Below are positions 17,649-27,206 of a stretch of 64,000 nt of DNA, piece by piece. Origin of the DNA: Nitrobacter hamburgensis X14. GTDB lineage: Bacteria; Pseudomonadota; Alphaproteobacteria; Rhizobiales; Xanthobacteraceae. Made by a program: the position numbers and the translations under genes. Each line of letters starts with the position of its first letter. The first letter of the stretch is position 1. The notes under the pieces are model-generated. The model was not told the origin of the DNA, made no database searches, and saw only the letters and a list, made by a program, of their open reading frames with translations. Location: contig NC_007964.1 in the NCBI RefSeq assembly GCF_000013885.1, positions 4,140,001 to 4,204,000 on the forward strand. The letters run 5' to 3'.

Positions 17649-18236
17649 GTGCGTTCCTCCGACGTCACCTTGGTTACAGGCGCTCCAGCCGTACTGTCCC
17701 CGATCACATCGCCGCGTGAGTATGCAGCCCGGCCGGCTGCTCGCCCGCGTCAGATTATCTCATGGCCGTTCAATCAGGACGACGTCACGCCACTACAATG
17801 GTGGCGCACGATGCCGGCGGATCGGCTCAACGACGCTCAGCATCTGCTGTTGCGGGCAACCCTGGAGAAGGTCAGCCTGATCAAGGGGCGAGAGTGGCTC
17901 AGCGGCATGCGCGGCGACGCCGCGGCCAGCATCGCGATTGCGCTTCATTGCCTGCCGATCACGACTGTAACGCTCGAGGTCGATCTCGCGATGAACGCTG
18001 TTGCGCTGCATGCGCTTGGCGGTGATGCGGCATCCGCTCTGGTGCTGTCGCACATCCTGCGCCGCGTTCCCCTTGATCACCCTTTTGCCCGGGACTTGGC
18101 GCTGTCGTGGCTTGCACTCAACCTGCGCCGTGTCATGCAGATGAGGACGAAGGAGAAGGCTCAGGCATCTCAGGCGGCGGAAGGTGATCGCTCGCTCCAT
18201 CATGGCGATGCCCTCTTTATGGGAGACCGCGCATGA
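17649..18236 (+). CDS. Uncharacterised protein upstream of the phosphoesterase
   Basis: 195 residues from a GTG preceded by AGGAGA. Unrecognised. The N-terminal 45 residues are Pro/Arg-rich. The rest is predicted helical, with two apolar stretches (AASIAIALHCLPITTVTLEV and LALSWLALNLRRVMQM) that look more like packed helices than membrane spans. The C-terminus is charged. Its TGA overlaps the next ATG as ATGA, so it is translated together with the metallophosphoesterase, arguing for a joint function. Confidence 0.7.
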   Translation: MRSSDVTLVTGAPAVLSPITSPREYAARPAARPRQIISWPFNQDDVTPLQWWRTMPADRLNDAQHLLLRATLEKVSLIKGREWLSGMRGDAAASIAIALHCLPITTVTLEVDLAMNAVALHALGGDAASALVLSHILRRVPLDHPFARDLALSWLALNLRRVMQMRTKEKAQASQAAEGDRSLHHGDALFMGDRA

Positions 18237-18997
18237 AGCTTCAGATCTTCTCCGACCTGCACCTCGACGTGGCCTCGATCAAGCCGATCACCATTGCCGA
18301 CGGTGTCGACGCGGTCATCGTCGCCGGCGACACCTGCGAGAGCGCGGTGCGCACGTTCGAGCACCTGCGGCAGATCGTGCCGCTGGCCATCCCCATCGTG
18401 ATGGTGATGGGCAACCACGAGTACTACCGCCGATTCATACCGGATGAGCTGGCGCTGGCCCGGGAACGGGCAGCCTCCTTCAACATCCACCTGCTGGAGG
18501 ATGACAACACCGTAATTTGCGGCGTGCGCTTTGCGGGTGCAACGCTGTGGACCGACTACGCGATCTTCGGCGCGGCGAATGTTCCGCAGGTGATGAACGC
18601 CTGCGCCCACGGCATGAACGATCATCGCTTGATCGGCTGGCAGAAGCAACCCTGGCTGCGGTTCCGGCCGCAGGAGGCGGCGCGGCTGCATCACGAATCA
18701 AGGGCGTTTCTCACCGAAATACTGGCCACGTCATTCCCGACCGTGGTGGTGACCCATCATGCGCCGCATTGGGACTCAGTCCTGCCCCGTTACCAGAGCG
18801 ACCCGTTGACCGGGGCCTTCGTCTCCGACCTCTCCATGCTGATCGAAGCTTACCAGCCCGCTCTCTGGGTGCACGGTCACGTCCATAACTCCAGCGATTA
18901 CCGGATCGGACGAACCCGAATTGTCGCGAACCCGCATGGCTACGGGAACGAGAACCCGCGGTTCAACGGTCAATTGGTCGTCGAGGTCGATCCCTGA
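18233..18997 (+). CDS. Calcineurin-like metallophosphoesterase
   Basis: 254 residues with all five metal-binding motifs of the fold: SDLHLD (residues 7-12), AGDT (31-34), MGNHEY (59-64), THHAPHWD (about 174) and HGHVHNS (about 213). Enzymes of this fold cut phosphodiester or phosphomonoester bonds, including nucleic acid ends and cyclic nucleotides. The substrate here is unknown. The gene lies inside the cluster, coupled to the gene before it and separated by 73 bp from the one after it. The start is fixed by the ATGA overlap. Confidence 0.9.
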   Translation: MKLQIFSDLHLDVASIKPITIADGVDAVIVAGDTCESAVRTFEHLRQIVPLAIPIVMVMGNHEYYRRFIPDELALARERAASFNIHLLEDDNTVICGVRFAGATLWTDYAIFGAANVPQVMNACAHGMNDHRLIGWQKQPWLRFRPQEAARLHHESRAFLTEILATSFPTVVVTHHAPHWDSVLPRYQSDPLTGAFVSDLSMLIEAYQPALWVHGHVHNSSDYRIGRTRIVANPHGYGNENPRFNGQLVVEVDP

Positions 18998-19070
18998 CGT
19001 CGTCCTACCCCGAACATTCGATCCCGCTCATTCCGCTGTTTGTCGACGTCATCAGTCTGCAGGTGTGTTC

Positions 19071-19448
19071 ATGCTGACGCAACTCTATCCGTTTCTTGAT
19101 CCCTCTCACATCACCGCCGGCTTGATCGACCGGCTGCGAGTACTGGCCGATGACGCCGCGCACCTTCAATCGGTCTCGCCCTCTCTGCTGCAGACCGCTC
19201 CCCTTCTCGAATACTGGGTACCAGTCCAAAGGCCGGAAGGTGTGCGGCTCATCGGCCAGGTCGAGGATCGCATGATCATCACCTCGCCGCTGTGGTTTGC
19301 CGATCCAAGCGGCACCTGGATCCGCACCCTGTCGCGCTTCTACCGACTCGGCTCGCCTGCGAACCCTGGCGAAGCCAGCCTGATCTCGTCCTTAAGGATT
19401 GAGCCGCACGACACCCGCGACGACCACGAGCCGGAGGACGACGTATGA
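19071..19448 (+). CDS. Uncharacterised protein coupled to the AAA+ ATPase
   Basis: 125 residues, unrecognised. It begins MLTQLYPFLDPSHITAGLID, has a DDAAHLQSVSPSLLQTAPLL helix, and a central beta part (ERWVPV-like LEYWVPVQRPEGVRLIGQVE, then WFADPSGTWIRTLSRFYRLG) and an acidic tail. Its stop overlaps the ATPase start (ATGA), which is strong evidence of a working pair, for example an adaptor or partner. The ATG at 19071 was chosen over upstream codons that overlap the 73-bp spacer; GCAGGTG lies before it. Confidence 0.7.
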   Translation: MLTQLYPFLDPSHITAGLIDRLRVLADDAAHLQSVSPSLLQTAPLLEYWVPVQRPEGVRLIGQVEDRMIITSPLWFADPSGTWIRTLSRFYRLGSPANPGEASLISSLRIEPHDTRDDHEPEDDV

Positions 19449-21061
19449 GCACCGACCCCACCGCCGACAAGCTCAGCGATCCGGATCTGCCGACGATCGA
19501 CCACGATGCGATCACAACTGGTGCCGCCGCCGACTCTTCGGAGGCCGACGACCGGCTCAAGAATCTGCCCCGCGTCCTGCGCTATGCGATGCTGGTGTCA
19601 ACCGCCGCGAAGCACATCGACCAGCGGCTCGCGGCGGAGATCACCGAGCTTTGCCCGGATCTCGCACTCACCACCGGCTGGCTTGCCGGCCGCGAGACCG
19701 AATCCGGCCAGGACCTCGTGACTGATCTTGGCCTGCTGCTTGCCAGCGAGCTCGACCGTCTGGCGGTTAACGAAGACCGGACGGATCTGCGGTCCCTGGC
19801 CGACTGCGTGCGGCTGCTATCGCTGCCGGTGCCGACCGACATCTGTCATTTTGGCGAACACAGGCGCGTGGCCAAGAGCCTGTTGATCGCATTCGTCGGT
19901 TTTGCGCGCAGCAGCGATGACGAGGAGCTGTGCTCGGACCTCGAGCGGTTCTGCTTTGGCTGGGTGGCACTTCCCACCTGCGGCCTTCTGTTGAGCCGTT
20001 ATGACCGGTCTGCGGCCTACACCGCGGATATTGTCGGTGCGCGAATGGCGGAGCACCGGGTCGAGGCTGCAAAGGCTTCGGTCTGGAAGCTGGTCGAGGA
20101 CAAGGCGAAGCAAAAGGAAGAAAAACAGGCAGAGCAGAGGAAGAAAGCCAACGACGTCGAGAGCCAGACCGCGGCCCCTCGTGTGGCTGTTCCGGAAGAT
20201 CGTCTTGTCGTCGCCCGCCTCACCGACGAGGAGATGAAGAATATCAAGCTAAAGGACATTATCGGTCCGCTCAAATCGGTGATCAACGTCACGCTCCCGC
20301 TCGTGCAGTCGCCGCCGCTGCATGAGGTACGTGAGCTCCTGATGTTCGAGTTCCCCTATGCCGCCGATGTCATCGACTTTGTGCTTGCTGACCTGGTCGG
20401 CCGGGTGACGGTGCGGCTGCGGCCGCTGCTGCTGGTCGGCGATCCCGGCGGCGGCAAGTCCCGGTTCTCGCGGCGTCTCGGCGAGGTGCTGGGCCTCAAT
20501 GTCTGGCGCACCGATGCCTCACGCTCCGATGGCGCCGTCTTCGCTGGCACGGACCGGCGCTGGTACTCGGCCGAACCGTGTCATCCGTTCCTGGCGATCG
20601 GCCGGGCGAAACACGCCAATCCGCTGGTCCTGCTAGATGAGATCGAAAAGGCCGGCACTCGTACCGACTACGGCCGGCTGTGGGACTGCCTGCTCGGATT
20701 CCTCGAACCCGAAACCAATGCCCGTTATCCGGATCCTGCGCTACAGATCACGCTCGATCTCAGCCAGGTCAGCTATATCGCGACCGCCAACAGCCTCGAT
20801 CCGTTGCCATCGCCAATCCGCGACAGGTTCAGAGTCATCACCTTCCCAAAACCGACCGCGAACGATCTCGACGCGCTGCTGCCGGCGGTGACCGCCGACC
20901 TCGTCGGCGAACGCGGTCTCGACAGCAGATGGGTCGCTCCGCTCGATGGCACCGAGCGAATGGCCGTCGCCACCCATTGGCGCGGCGGCTCGGTCCGCCG
21001 ATTGCGCAGGCTGGTCGAGGCCATCCTACGCGAACGCGATCTTCGCGCGGCCAGGAATTGA
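19445..21061 (+). CDS. Lon-type AAA+ ATPase lacking the protease domain
   Basis: 538 residues. The first 330 are unassigned: helical, then a Lys/Glu-rich coiled-coil segment (DKAKQKEEKQAEQRKKAN, about 218-238). The AAA+ module has Walker A GDPGGGKS (about 332), Walker B PLVLLDEIEKAG (about 394), an ATANSLDPLPSPIRDRF sensor-1 region and a GGSVRRLRR sensor-2 helix. The closest pattern is the Lon ATPase (LEPETN, DLSQVSYIATANSLD), but the chain ends right after the ATPase, so the Ser-Lys protease is absent. It is likely the motor of the cluster, acting on a protein or nucleoprotein. Confidence 0.88.
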   Translation: MSTDPTADKLSDPDLPTIDHDAITTGAAADSSEADDRLKNLPRVLRYAMLVSTAAKHIDQRLAAEITELCPDLALTTGWLAGRETESGQDLVTDLGLLLASELDRLAVNEDRTDLRSLADCVRLLSLPVPTDICHFGEHRRVAKSLLIAFVGFARSSDDEELCSDLERFCFGWVALPTCGLLLSRYDRSAAYTADIVGARMAEHRVEAAKASVWKLVEDKAKQKEEKQAEQRKKANDVESQTAAPRVAVPEDRLVVARLTDEEMKNIKLKDIIGPLKSVINVTLPLVQSPPLHEVRELLMFEFPYAADVIDFVLADLVGRVTVRLRPLLLVGDPGGGKSRFSRRLGEVLGLNVWRTDASRSDGAVFAGTDRRWYSAEPCHPFLAIGRAKHANPLVLLDEIEKAGTRTDYGRLWDCLLGFLEPETNARYPDPALQITLDLSQVSYIATANSLDPLPSPIRDRFRVITFPKPTANDLDALLPAVTADLVGERGLDSRWVAPLDGTERMAVATHWRGGSVRRLRRLVEAILRERDLRAARN

Positions 21062-21200
21062 GCGAGACAAAAATAATCTCATGCACGATCGGCCTCATCA
21101 CGCATGGTTGCCGTCCCGGCTACCACGACGTCCGGCTGCCGCTCCGGCGGGCATCTCCGTCTTAGGCAATCTCGCGAATCTCGCTACATTTGGCGCCAAC

Positions 21201-22502
21201 ATGCACAGGATCACCACCGTGACCGAACCCCAGATCGTCTGCCCGAACTGCCATACCGAAATCAAACTGACCGAATCCCTCGCAGCCCCACTTGTCGCCG
21301 AGACGAGACGGCAGTTCGAGCACCAGCTTGCGGCGAAGGAAGCTGACTTCGGCAGGCGCGAAGCGGCACTCAAAAAGACGCAGGACGATCTCGCCAAAGC
21401 CAAGGAAGCCATTGATGAGCAGGTCGCAGCTAGACTGAAAGCCGAGCGTGCGTCCATCGCCGAAACCGAGGCAAAGAAAGCCCGCACCGCACTGGCCAAT
21501 GATCTCGAACAACGCGACCGGCAACTCGCCGAGTTGCGACAGAACCTGACCGCAAATAACACCAAATTGGCCGAGGCCCAGGCGGCCCAGGCCGAGATCA
21601 TGCGTAAGTCCCGCGAGCTTGATGATGCCAAGCGGGAAATCGAGCTCACGATCGAGAAAAAGGTGCAGGAAAACCTGTTAGCTATCCGGGATAAGGCAAA
21701 GCTTGAGGCCGAAGAAGCTCTTAAAGCGAAAGTGTCTGAGAAAGAAGCTCAGATCGCGGGGATGCAGCGTCAGATTGAAGACCTGCAACGCAAGGCGAGT
21801 CAGGGCTCCCAGCAACTGCAGGGCGAAGCACTCGAACTGGAACTGGAATCTCTGCTGCGCGGCCGCTTCCCGCGTGACCTGATAGAGCCGGTGCCGAAGG
21901 GCGAATTCGGCGGTGACGTCCTTCACCGCGTGCTCGGCGCCGCGGGACAGAGCTGTGGCGCCATCCTTTGGGAATCCAAGCGAACCAAAAATTGGAGCGA
22001 CGGCTGGCTCGCCAAACTGCGCGACGATCAGCGTTCGGCCAAGGCCGAGATCGCGCTGATCGTCTCGGCTGCCCTGCCCAAGGGCGTCGAGACATTCGAC
22101 CTCGTTGATAACGTCTGGGTCTCCGAGCCACGCTTCGCCATTCCGCTCGCCATTGCACTGCGAGAATCGCTGATCAATCTCGCCGGCAGCCGCCAGGCTG
22201 CGGCCGGCCAGCACACCAAGATGGAACTGGTCTATCAATATTTGACCGGCCCCCGCTTCCGTCACCGCATCGACGCCATCGTCGAGAAGTTCACCGATAT
22301 GCAGGCCGACCTCGACCGCGAGCGCAAGACCATGATGAGGATGTGGGCCAAGCGCGAGGAACAACTCAAGGGCGTTCTCGACTCCACCGCCGGCCTTTAT
22401 GGCGACCTCCAAGGCATCGCCGGCCGTGCCATGCAGGAGATCGAAAGCCTTGACGTCCTGATGATCGAAGATGGTGCAGCCAGTAAAAACGGCTCAAGCT
22501 AA
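21201..22502 (+). CDS. DUF2130 coiled-coil protein with nuclease-like C-terminus
   Basis: 433 residues. An N-terminal zinc-knuckle-like motif (IVCPNCHTEIKLTESLAAPL) is followed by about 180 residues of coiled coil (RREAALKKTQDDLAKAKEAI and similar). The DUF2130 domain then has GEFGGDVLHRVLGAAGQSCG and ILWESKRTKNWSDGW, an arrangement of Asp and Glu-x-Lys that fits a PD-(D/E)XK-type nuclease fold. The ATG at 21201 is the first that leads into the Cys motif. It lies 139 bp after the ATPase, so it may belong to the operon or be an independent neighbour. Confidence 0.8.
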   Translation: MHRITTVTEPQIVCPNCHTEIKLTESLAAPLVAETRRQFEHQLAAKEADFGRREAALKKTQDDLAKAKEAIDEQVAARLKAERASIAETEAKKARTALANDLEQRDRQLAELRQNLTANNTKLAEAQAAQAEIMRKSRELDDAKREIELTIEKKVQENLLAIRDKAKLEAEEALKAKVSEKEAQIAGMQRQIEDLQRKASQGSQQLQGEALELELESLLRGRFPRDLIEPVPKGEFGGDVLHRVLGAAGQSCGAILWESKRTKNWSDGWLAKLRDDQRSAKAEIALIVSAALPKGVETFDLVDNVWVSEPRFAIPLAIALRESLINLAGSRQAAAGQHTKMELVYQYLTGPRFRHRIDAIVEKFTDMQADLDRERKTMMRMWAKREEQLKGVLDSTAGLYGDLQGIAGRAMQEIESLDVLMIEDGAASKNGSS

Positions 22503-22600
22503 AATGACGGACCGCTTTGCGCGGATACCCGTGTTAATCGGCGCGGGATCTGGACGCCGATCGGCACGCTAAGCTATTGGTCTGCTTGGCGCGGGAGGAG

Positions 22601-22733
22601 TCACTCTCCGATGCCTTCATACAAACTATCGGTGGTGACCACGACCGTCGGCTGGCCGCTCTCGGCAATCGCCACGCAAACCGTCGCCTTGTGCACATCC
22701 AATCCGCCCGCCCTCCATGCTTGACGCTCTGTT
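22601..22733 (-). pseudogene. IS110-family transposase N-terminal remnant
   Basis: The minus strand reads RAGGLDVHKATVCVAIAESG followed by QPTVVVTTDSLYEGIGE and a stop. The GLDVHK motif with the first catalytic Asp is characteristic of IS110 transposases. It differs from the intact IS110-type element at 11740. It starts exactly where the repeat at 22733 begins, so that repeat truncates or abuts it. Confidence 0.6.
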
Positions 22734-22855
22734 GTGAATATTGATTGAACTTTGACCCCCTCAATCGTCGCACGCGCAATCTAAAGTTTTGATTTTATTG
22801 ATGTGAGAATAGTGACCCCGGCGCCGATCGGCGTCCAAACCCCGCGCCGAAACAC
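22733..22855 (+). repeat. Repeat copy A, IS-end-like, inverted partner at 58877-59000
   Basis: It begins TGTGAATATTGATTGAACTT and contains two TGACCCC motifs, ending CGCGCCGAAACACA. A nearly identical copy lies inverted at 58877-59000, and shorter degenerate relatives lie at about 28541-28595 and 37601-37672. TG at the outer tip and repeated GGGTCA motifs are features of IS21-family termini, but no transposase of that element is attached here. Confidence 0.75.
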
Positions 22856-23251
22856 AAGCTATTGAAAAGACTGGCGCTCCCTAGGGGAAACACCAAAAGC
22901 CCTATAAAGCCGTTGAAATCGCTGATCTTTTAGGCGAGCCTGCTGGCCGTTGTGTAGCAGCTTTTACGCTAGGCGTCGAGTATCTGGCCATATGTGGTGC
23001 ACAGAAAAGGATTGCGAAGAGCACACCTGTTGCAGCTGATTTTGCTAGACTTTTTCTATCGCCGATCAATCGTGTTTACCAATCTCGTGACATATTCTAC
23101 GTCCTTCGGAGCCGCATTAGGTATCAACATCGCCGCAGGGGCGATCCGGGACGCGCTCTTAGTCAGTTAGCTCCTTAAGTCATTTAGAAATCTAGTATGG
23201 CAATCAGCTAACAGGTAGAGATGCTGTTCTGGATGCTCGGATTTTTCTGCA

Positions 23252-26092
23252 ATGATGGCGCGACCGCAATCAAATTTCCGAGGCAAGCAGCTCGATTTCG
23301 AAGAGTTTCGCGATCTGACCTTCATCGGAATGGCTGGTTTGACCGACTATTTGATGAAGCCTGCCGCGCCACCCAATCCAAACGGGATGGTTAATTACAG
23401 GCTAGTCGCAGACAGCCTTGGTCTCACCTACGAGCCGGACTGGCTCGATAGGTTAGGGCATGAGCTGGATAACGGATATGAATCGATAGCATCGCATGAC
23501 AGCCCATCGAAAGATCATGCCGAGGATGAGCACTGGGTCTACTTGAACAGTGGATTTGAGCGTATTGCATCGTTGCTTTACGAAAAATACTACGTGCCTC
23601 CTCCGATTCGAGACCTTAGCTACGAGGAGTTTCGCGACGTATTTCTCTTCGAACTCGCTGGCATGGTTCAAGATTCAATCGGAGAAGACGGACGCTCGCA
23701 CGACCGCCAAAAGCCCTTAAGCTATGATTTGCGTGTCACTGCGGATTTCCTGAATCTGCCACATGAGCCAGACTGGCTTGCTCGTGTAACATCCGAGTTT
23801 CTCGAACGGGGTTTTATCGCAAGGTCAGACGATTCTTCAGGTAGCCCTAGATATGCTCTAACGCGACAAGGTTACGAACATACAGATCATCTCTCAGAAA
23901 AGCTGAGCGCGGGCAACGGCTTCTTGCTCTTGCACGGTGAGGGGACGCTTTTCTTCTCGGTAGACGCCAGCCACATCTCTAGGCTTGGACTCGAACTGGT
24001 CGCCAAGCAAGAAACGGCCGTGGCTGAACTCGTCAAAAACGGTTATGACGCAGATGCGACTCAGGTGGATTTGATCTTCAACACTGCGAGCGCCCCCCAG
24101 ACATCGTTAGAGATTTACGACAACGGTTCGGGAATGAATATCGAGCAGCTTGAAGCGGGCTTCATGCGGTTGTCGACACCCAACAAGGTGGAACATTCGC
24201 GAAGCGAGCTGTTCGCCAGACAAAAGGCCGGGCGTAAAGGTATTGGCCGATTTGCGGCTCAACGACTCGGGCGTCGTCTCGTACTCGAAACTACGACTCA
24301 TTCTGCTCGCAACGGATTGCGCCTCGATATCGATTGGGATGAGTTTGTCGCCAATCGAAATCTATCTGCCGTTCCAAGCAAAATAACCCGAATAAAAAAG
24401 CCATTCGAGCATGGCACACGCCTAACGATTCTAGACCTACGAGACAGCTGGTCAGATGCTCAGATTGAACGATCCCATCGGCATATCGCTGAACTGATCC
24501 AGCCATTTCCTCTCGCTGCGGCCACCGCAAGTGGAGCAGACCCCGGCTTTAAGGCGTCGTTCGCTCGAGAAAGGAGTGGAGATCTTGAAATCGTTGCGGA
24601 CGATTGGTCCGCCTTTTTTAGACACGCACTCGCTGAAATTGAAGGCTTCGTTGATCATGCGGGAAATGCGAGTTGGACGCTGAAGTCTACTCAATTTGGA
24701 ATTGATAGCGGTCCATCAACTATCGGACCAAACAAGGACACTCCTGCAGAGCCCTACCCCCATCTAAAGAATGTAAGGTTCAAAGCCTACTACTACATCG
24801 ACAAAGAAACCCAACGGGCTTTCAGATCAAAAGTTGCTGATAAACTGCAGAGTAGCGGTGGAATACGCCTCTATCGTAATGGCTTCCGGGTGCTCCCTTA
24901 TGGAGAGAGATTCGATGATTGGTTGAAGCTGAATGCATCAAACCTGCTGCGTAAGGTCTTGCCACCGCACAGTAACCGAAATTTTCTGGGCTTCGTTGAG
25001 ATCAGCGATGTAGACGGCACGAACTTCGAAGAGACTTCTAGCCGCGAAGGGTTGCTGGAAAACGAATCATTTGTGGAGCTAAAAGATTTCGTTTCTGCTG
25101 TCTTAAAAACAGCCATCCTGCCCATAGCCGCTGCTCGCGACAGAAAGCTGACAACCACCGATACTCGACAGAAGCAACGTAGTCCGAAGGGACAGGCCGA
25201 AGAACTCTTGGGGCGCCTCAGCGCTCTTCAGAAAAACGCGAACGGGGACCCGGCCTATACTTTAGCACTGGCGCAGGTTGTTGATGCGATACGATCCTCG
25301 GTAATCGAAATCGGAGATACCGGTCAGGCTCTACTTGAAGAACTCGGCATGATGAGAGTACTCGCAACCTTGGGGTTAACAATCGGAGAGTTCACCCACG
25401 AAATTCGGATAACGCTCGAGTCGGTTAAAGCGTCGGCATCATTGCTTGCCGCGAGCGTCCAGACAGAAGCATCTCAACCGAAACAAGCGGATGCGCTGCT
25501 GGATAAAATTGCTGACTTCGAGGGTTACCTCACTTACTTCGACGCGACGGTCCGGGACAACGTTAGCCGTGAAGTCGTCGCCTTAGAAATACGAGACGTC
25601 GTAAATTCATTTGTGAAAGTTGTATCGCCTAAGCTCAACCGGAAAGAGCTAACCCTGGAAACCGCCTTCCAAGGCGTGTCATTGTTTACCCGCCCAATGC
25701 ACAAGTCCGAGTGGGCCTCCATCTTGATCAATCTTTTCACAAACTCCCTCAAGGCAATTCGTCGGGCGGGCGTAAACGGTCGCATCCAAATAGAATGCGG
25801 ACGCAACGAGGGAAACATCTTCTTGGACTTCATGGATAATGGCGACGGGATTCCGGCCACCGACGCTACTCGAATTTTCGACGCGTTCTTTACGACTACT
25901 TGGGCCACGGGAGCTTCCGCGGAAGACGGCACTTTCGAGGGTATGGGGATGGGGCTCAAGATTGTGAAGGATATCGTTGAAACCGCCCGCGGCCAGATTG
26001 CACTGCGTCCCGCGGCCGAAGGTTTTTCAACCTGCTTCCGCGTCAGCGTACCAGAAGCCTCCGATGAGGAGATCCCTGACAATGCCTATTAG
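23252..26092 (+). CDS. Double-GHKL ATPase/histidine-kinase-like protein
   Basis: 946 residues. Residues about 14-110 and 127-218 are two related repeats (FEEFRDLTFIGMAGLTDYLM and YEEFRDVFLFELAGMVQDSI, each ending in a winged-helix-like part). A MutL/Hsp90/MORC-type GHKL domain follows: ELVKNGYDADA (about 258), DNGSGMN (289), GRKGIGRFAAQRLG (327). The C-terminal third is histidine-kinase-like, with an H-box (GLTIGEFTHEIRITLES, His about 716), N-box LINLFTNSLKAIRRAG (825), DNGDGI (862) and GMGMGLKIVKDIV (898). No membrane segment, so it is cytosolic. It overlaps the receiver gene by 11 bp. The codon use is visibly more A/T-rich than in the neighbours. The start has a weak ribosome site. Confidence 0.88.
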   Translation: MMARPQSNFRGKQLDFEEFRDLTFIGMAGLTDYLMKPAAPPNPNGMVNYRLVADSLGLTYEPDWLDRLGHELDNGYESIASHDSPSKDHAEDEHWVYLNSGFERIASLLYEKYYVPPPIRDLSYEEFRDVFLFELAGMVQDSIGEDGRSHDRQKPLSYDLRVTADFLNLPHEPDWLARVTSEFLERGFIARSDDSSGSPRYALTRQGYEHTDHLSEKLSAGNGFLLLHGEGTLFFSVDASHISRLGLELVAKQETAVAELVKNGYDADATQVDLIFNTASAPQTSLEIYDNGSGMNIEQLEAGFMRLSTPNKVEHSRSELFARQKAGRKGIGRFAAQRLGRRLVLETTTHSARNGLRLDIDWDEFVANRNLSAVPSKITRIKKPFEHGTRLTILDLRDSWSDAQIERSHRHIAELIQPFPLAAATASGADPGFKASFARERSGDLEIVADDWSAFFRHALAEIEGFVDHAGNASWTLKSTQFGIDSGPSTIGPNKDTPAEPYPHLKNVRFKAYYYIDKETQRAFRSKVADKLQSSGGIRLYRNGFRVLPYGERFDDWLKLNASNLLRKVLPPHSNRNFLGFVEISDVDGTNFEETSSREGLLENESFVELKDFVSAVLKTAILPIAAARDRKLTTTDTRQKQRSPKGQAEELLGRLSALQKNANGDPAYTLALAQVVDAIRSSVIEIGDTGQALLEELGMMRVLATLGLTIGEFTHEIRITLESVKASASLLAASVQTEASQPKQADALLDKIADFEGYLTYFDATVRDNVSREVVALEIRDVVNSFVKVVSPKLNRKELTLETAFQGVSLFTRPMHKSEWASILINLFTNSLKAIRRAGVNGRIQIECGRNEGNIFLDFMDNGDGIPATDATRIFDAFFTTTWATGASAEDGTFEGMGMGLKIVKDIVETARGQIALRPAAEGFSTCFRVSVPEASDEEIPDNAY

Positions 26093-27206
26093 GTATCTCT
26101 GCTTAGACGATGATGCACGTGCTGTAAGACCTATTGTCGAATTATTGCAGCAAAGCGGCCCAGATTTCGAACTTGAAGTCCGCACCCCGGCAAACTTTGA
26201 TGACGAGATTCGCATGCTTTTGAAGGCCGAGTTCGACGGATTGCTTCTGGATCTACGACTAGACCGGACCGCTGATGAATCCGGCGCGAGAGTCAATTAC
26301 CGGGCGCTTTCGCTGGCTCAAGAATTAAGAACACGGATGACCGAAGGCGAAATGACATCGCGTCCTTTGGTTCTGTGGTCGGTAGATGACAACTTTCAAT
26401 TATCATACGACAAGGATGAGACTGGCCACGATCTGTTTGACCGCAAGTACTACAAAGGATCCGTAACGGCAGACGCGCCACGAATGGCCGCTGAGTTGAT
26501 TGATCTTGCGCTTGGATACAAAAACATCAATGCGCTCAAGTCGCGCACGATCAAGAACATCTATAGTCGTTTAATCGATCTTCCCGATGCATTTAGTATC
26601 ATAGACCCGCGCATAGCTAATGATATCGCTGAAAATCGTAGCTATCCTGCGCACGCCTTTGCTCGATCCATCCTTCAGAATCTAATCTTTGGTGCCGGCC
26701 CGTTAATCGACGAACGCCTGTTAGCGGCTCGCCTCGGCGTTGATATCGAGGCGTCGGACGATTGGGAGAGGCTAAAATCGAAGTTAAGCGCAACAAAGTA
26801 CACTGGAACGTTTGGCAATGCCTGGCCCCGATGGTGGATGTTCAAATTGCTGGCAGCGTTCAAAGAGGTGCACCCTTCTTCGCCTATACAGCGTCTCGAA
26901 GCCAGCGAAAGGGTGAGTGCATTGAAATCTGCGTTCAAGTTATCGAAGTTGACAGCTGCTCATCCACTCGTTGATGGCTACGACGCTCGTTTCTGGTTTG
27001 TGTGTAAGCTTTTGTCTAAACCAATTGCACCAACGGACGCGGTCCAACTCTCCGTTGAGCGACGCGAGTGGCAAGACGGGATCTATGCATCAGTCAAGTC
27101 CATTCTCGACAGGACTCACAAGTCGGAAGGATATGAAATTCATCCGTTCGAGCAACCAAGAATTGCTGAAATGATGGCGGCTTTGCGAGATGACGAAAAA
27201 AAATAA
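26082..27206 (+). CDS. Receiver-domain protein with unknown C-terminal domain
   Basis: 374 residues. The N-terminal half resembles a response-regulator receiver: acidic pocket LDDDAR (D9-D11), phospho-acceptor in LLLDLRLDRT (D57), and RPLVLWSVDD for the fourth strand. The remaining 220 residues are mostly helical (INALKSRTIKNIYSRLIDLP, WPRWWMFKLLAAFKEVH) with no DNA-binding or enzymatic motif that I recognise. GAGGAGAT precedes the ATG inside the kinase gene. It should accept phosphate from the upstream kinase. It overlaps the next gene by 17 bp. Confidence 0.82.
   Translation: MPIRYLCLDDDARAVRPIVELLQQSGPDFELEVRTPANFDDEIRMLLKAEFDGLLLDLRLDRTADESGARVNYRALSLAQELRTRMTEGEMTSRPLVLWSVDDNFQLSYDKDETGHDLFDRKYYKGSVTADAPRMAAELIDLALGYKNINALKSRTIKNIYSRLIDLPDAFSIIDPRIANDIAENRSYPAHAFARSILQNLIFGAGPLIDERLLAARLGVDIEASDDWERLKSKLSATKYTGTFGNAWPRWWMFKLLAAFKEVHPSSPIQRLEASERVSALKSAFKLSKLTAAHPLVDGYDARFWFVCKLLSKPIAPTDAVQLSVERREWQDGIYASVKSILDRTHKSEGYEIHPFEQPRIAEMMAALRDDEKK

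Larger units (their letters stand above)
22503..23251. other. IS debris and A/T-rich leader, no gene
   Basis: This holds an IS110 N-terminal remnant (22601-22733), the repeat at 22733-22855 and then about 390 bp of distinctly A/T-rich DNA ahead of the GHKL operon. The promoter of that operon should lie in the last 200 bp. No clear -35/-10 pair or ribosome site could be fixed. Confidence 0.45.

Noticed and set aside
21678..22412. 244-codon minus-strand frame in the DUF2130 gene
   Set aside because: Shadow of the coiled-coil and nuclease region.
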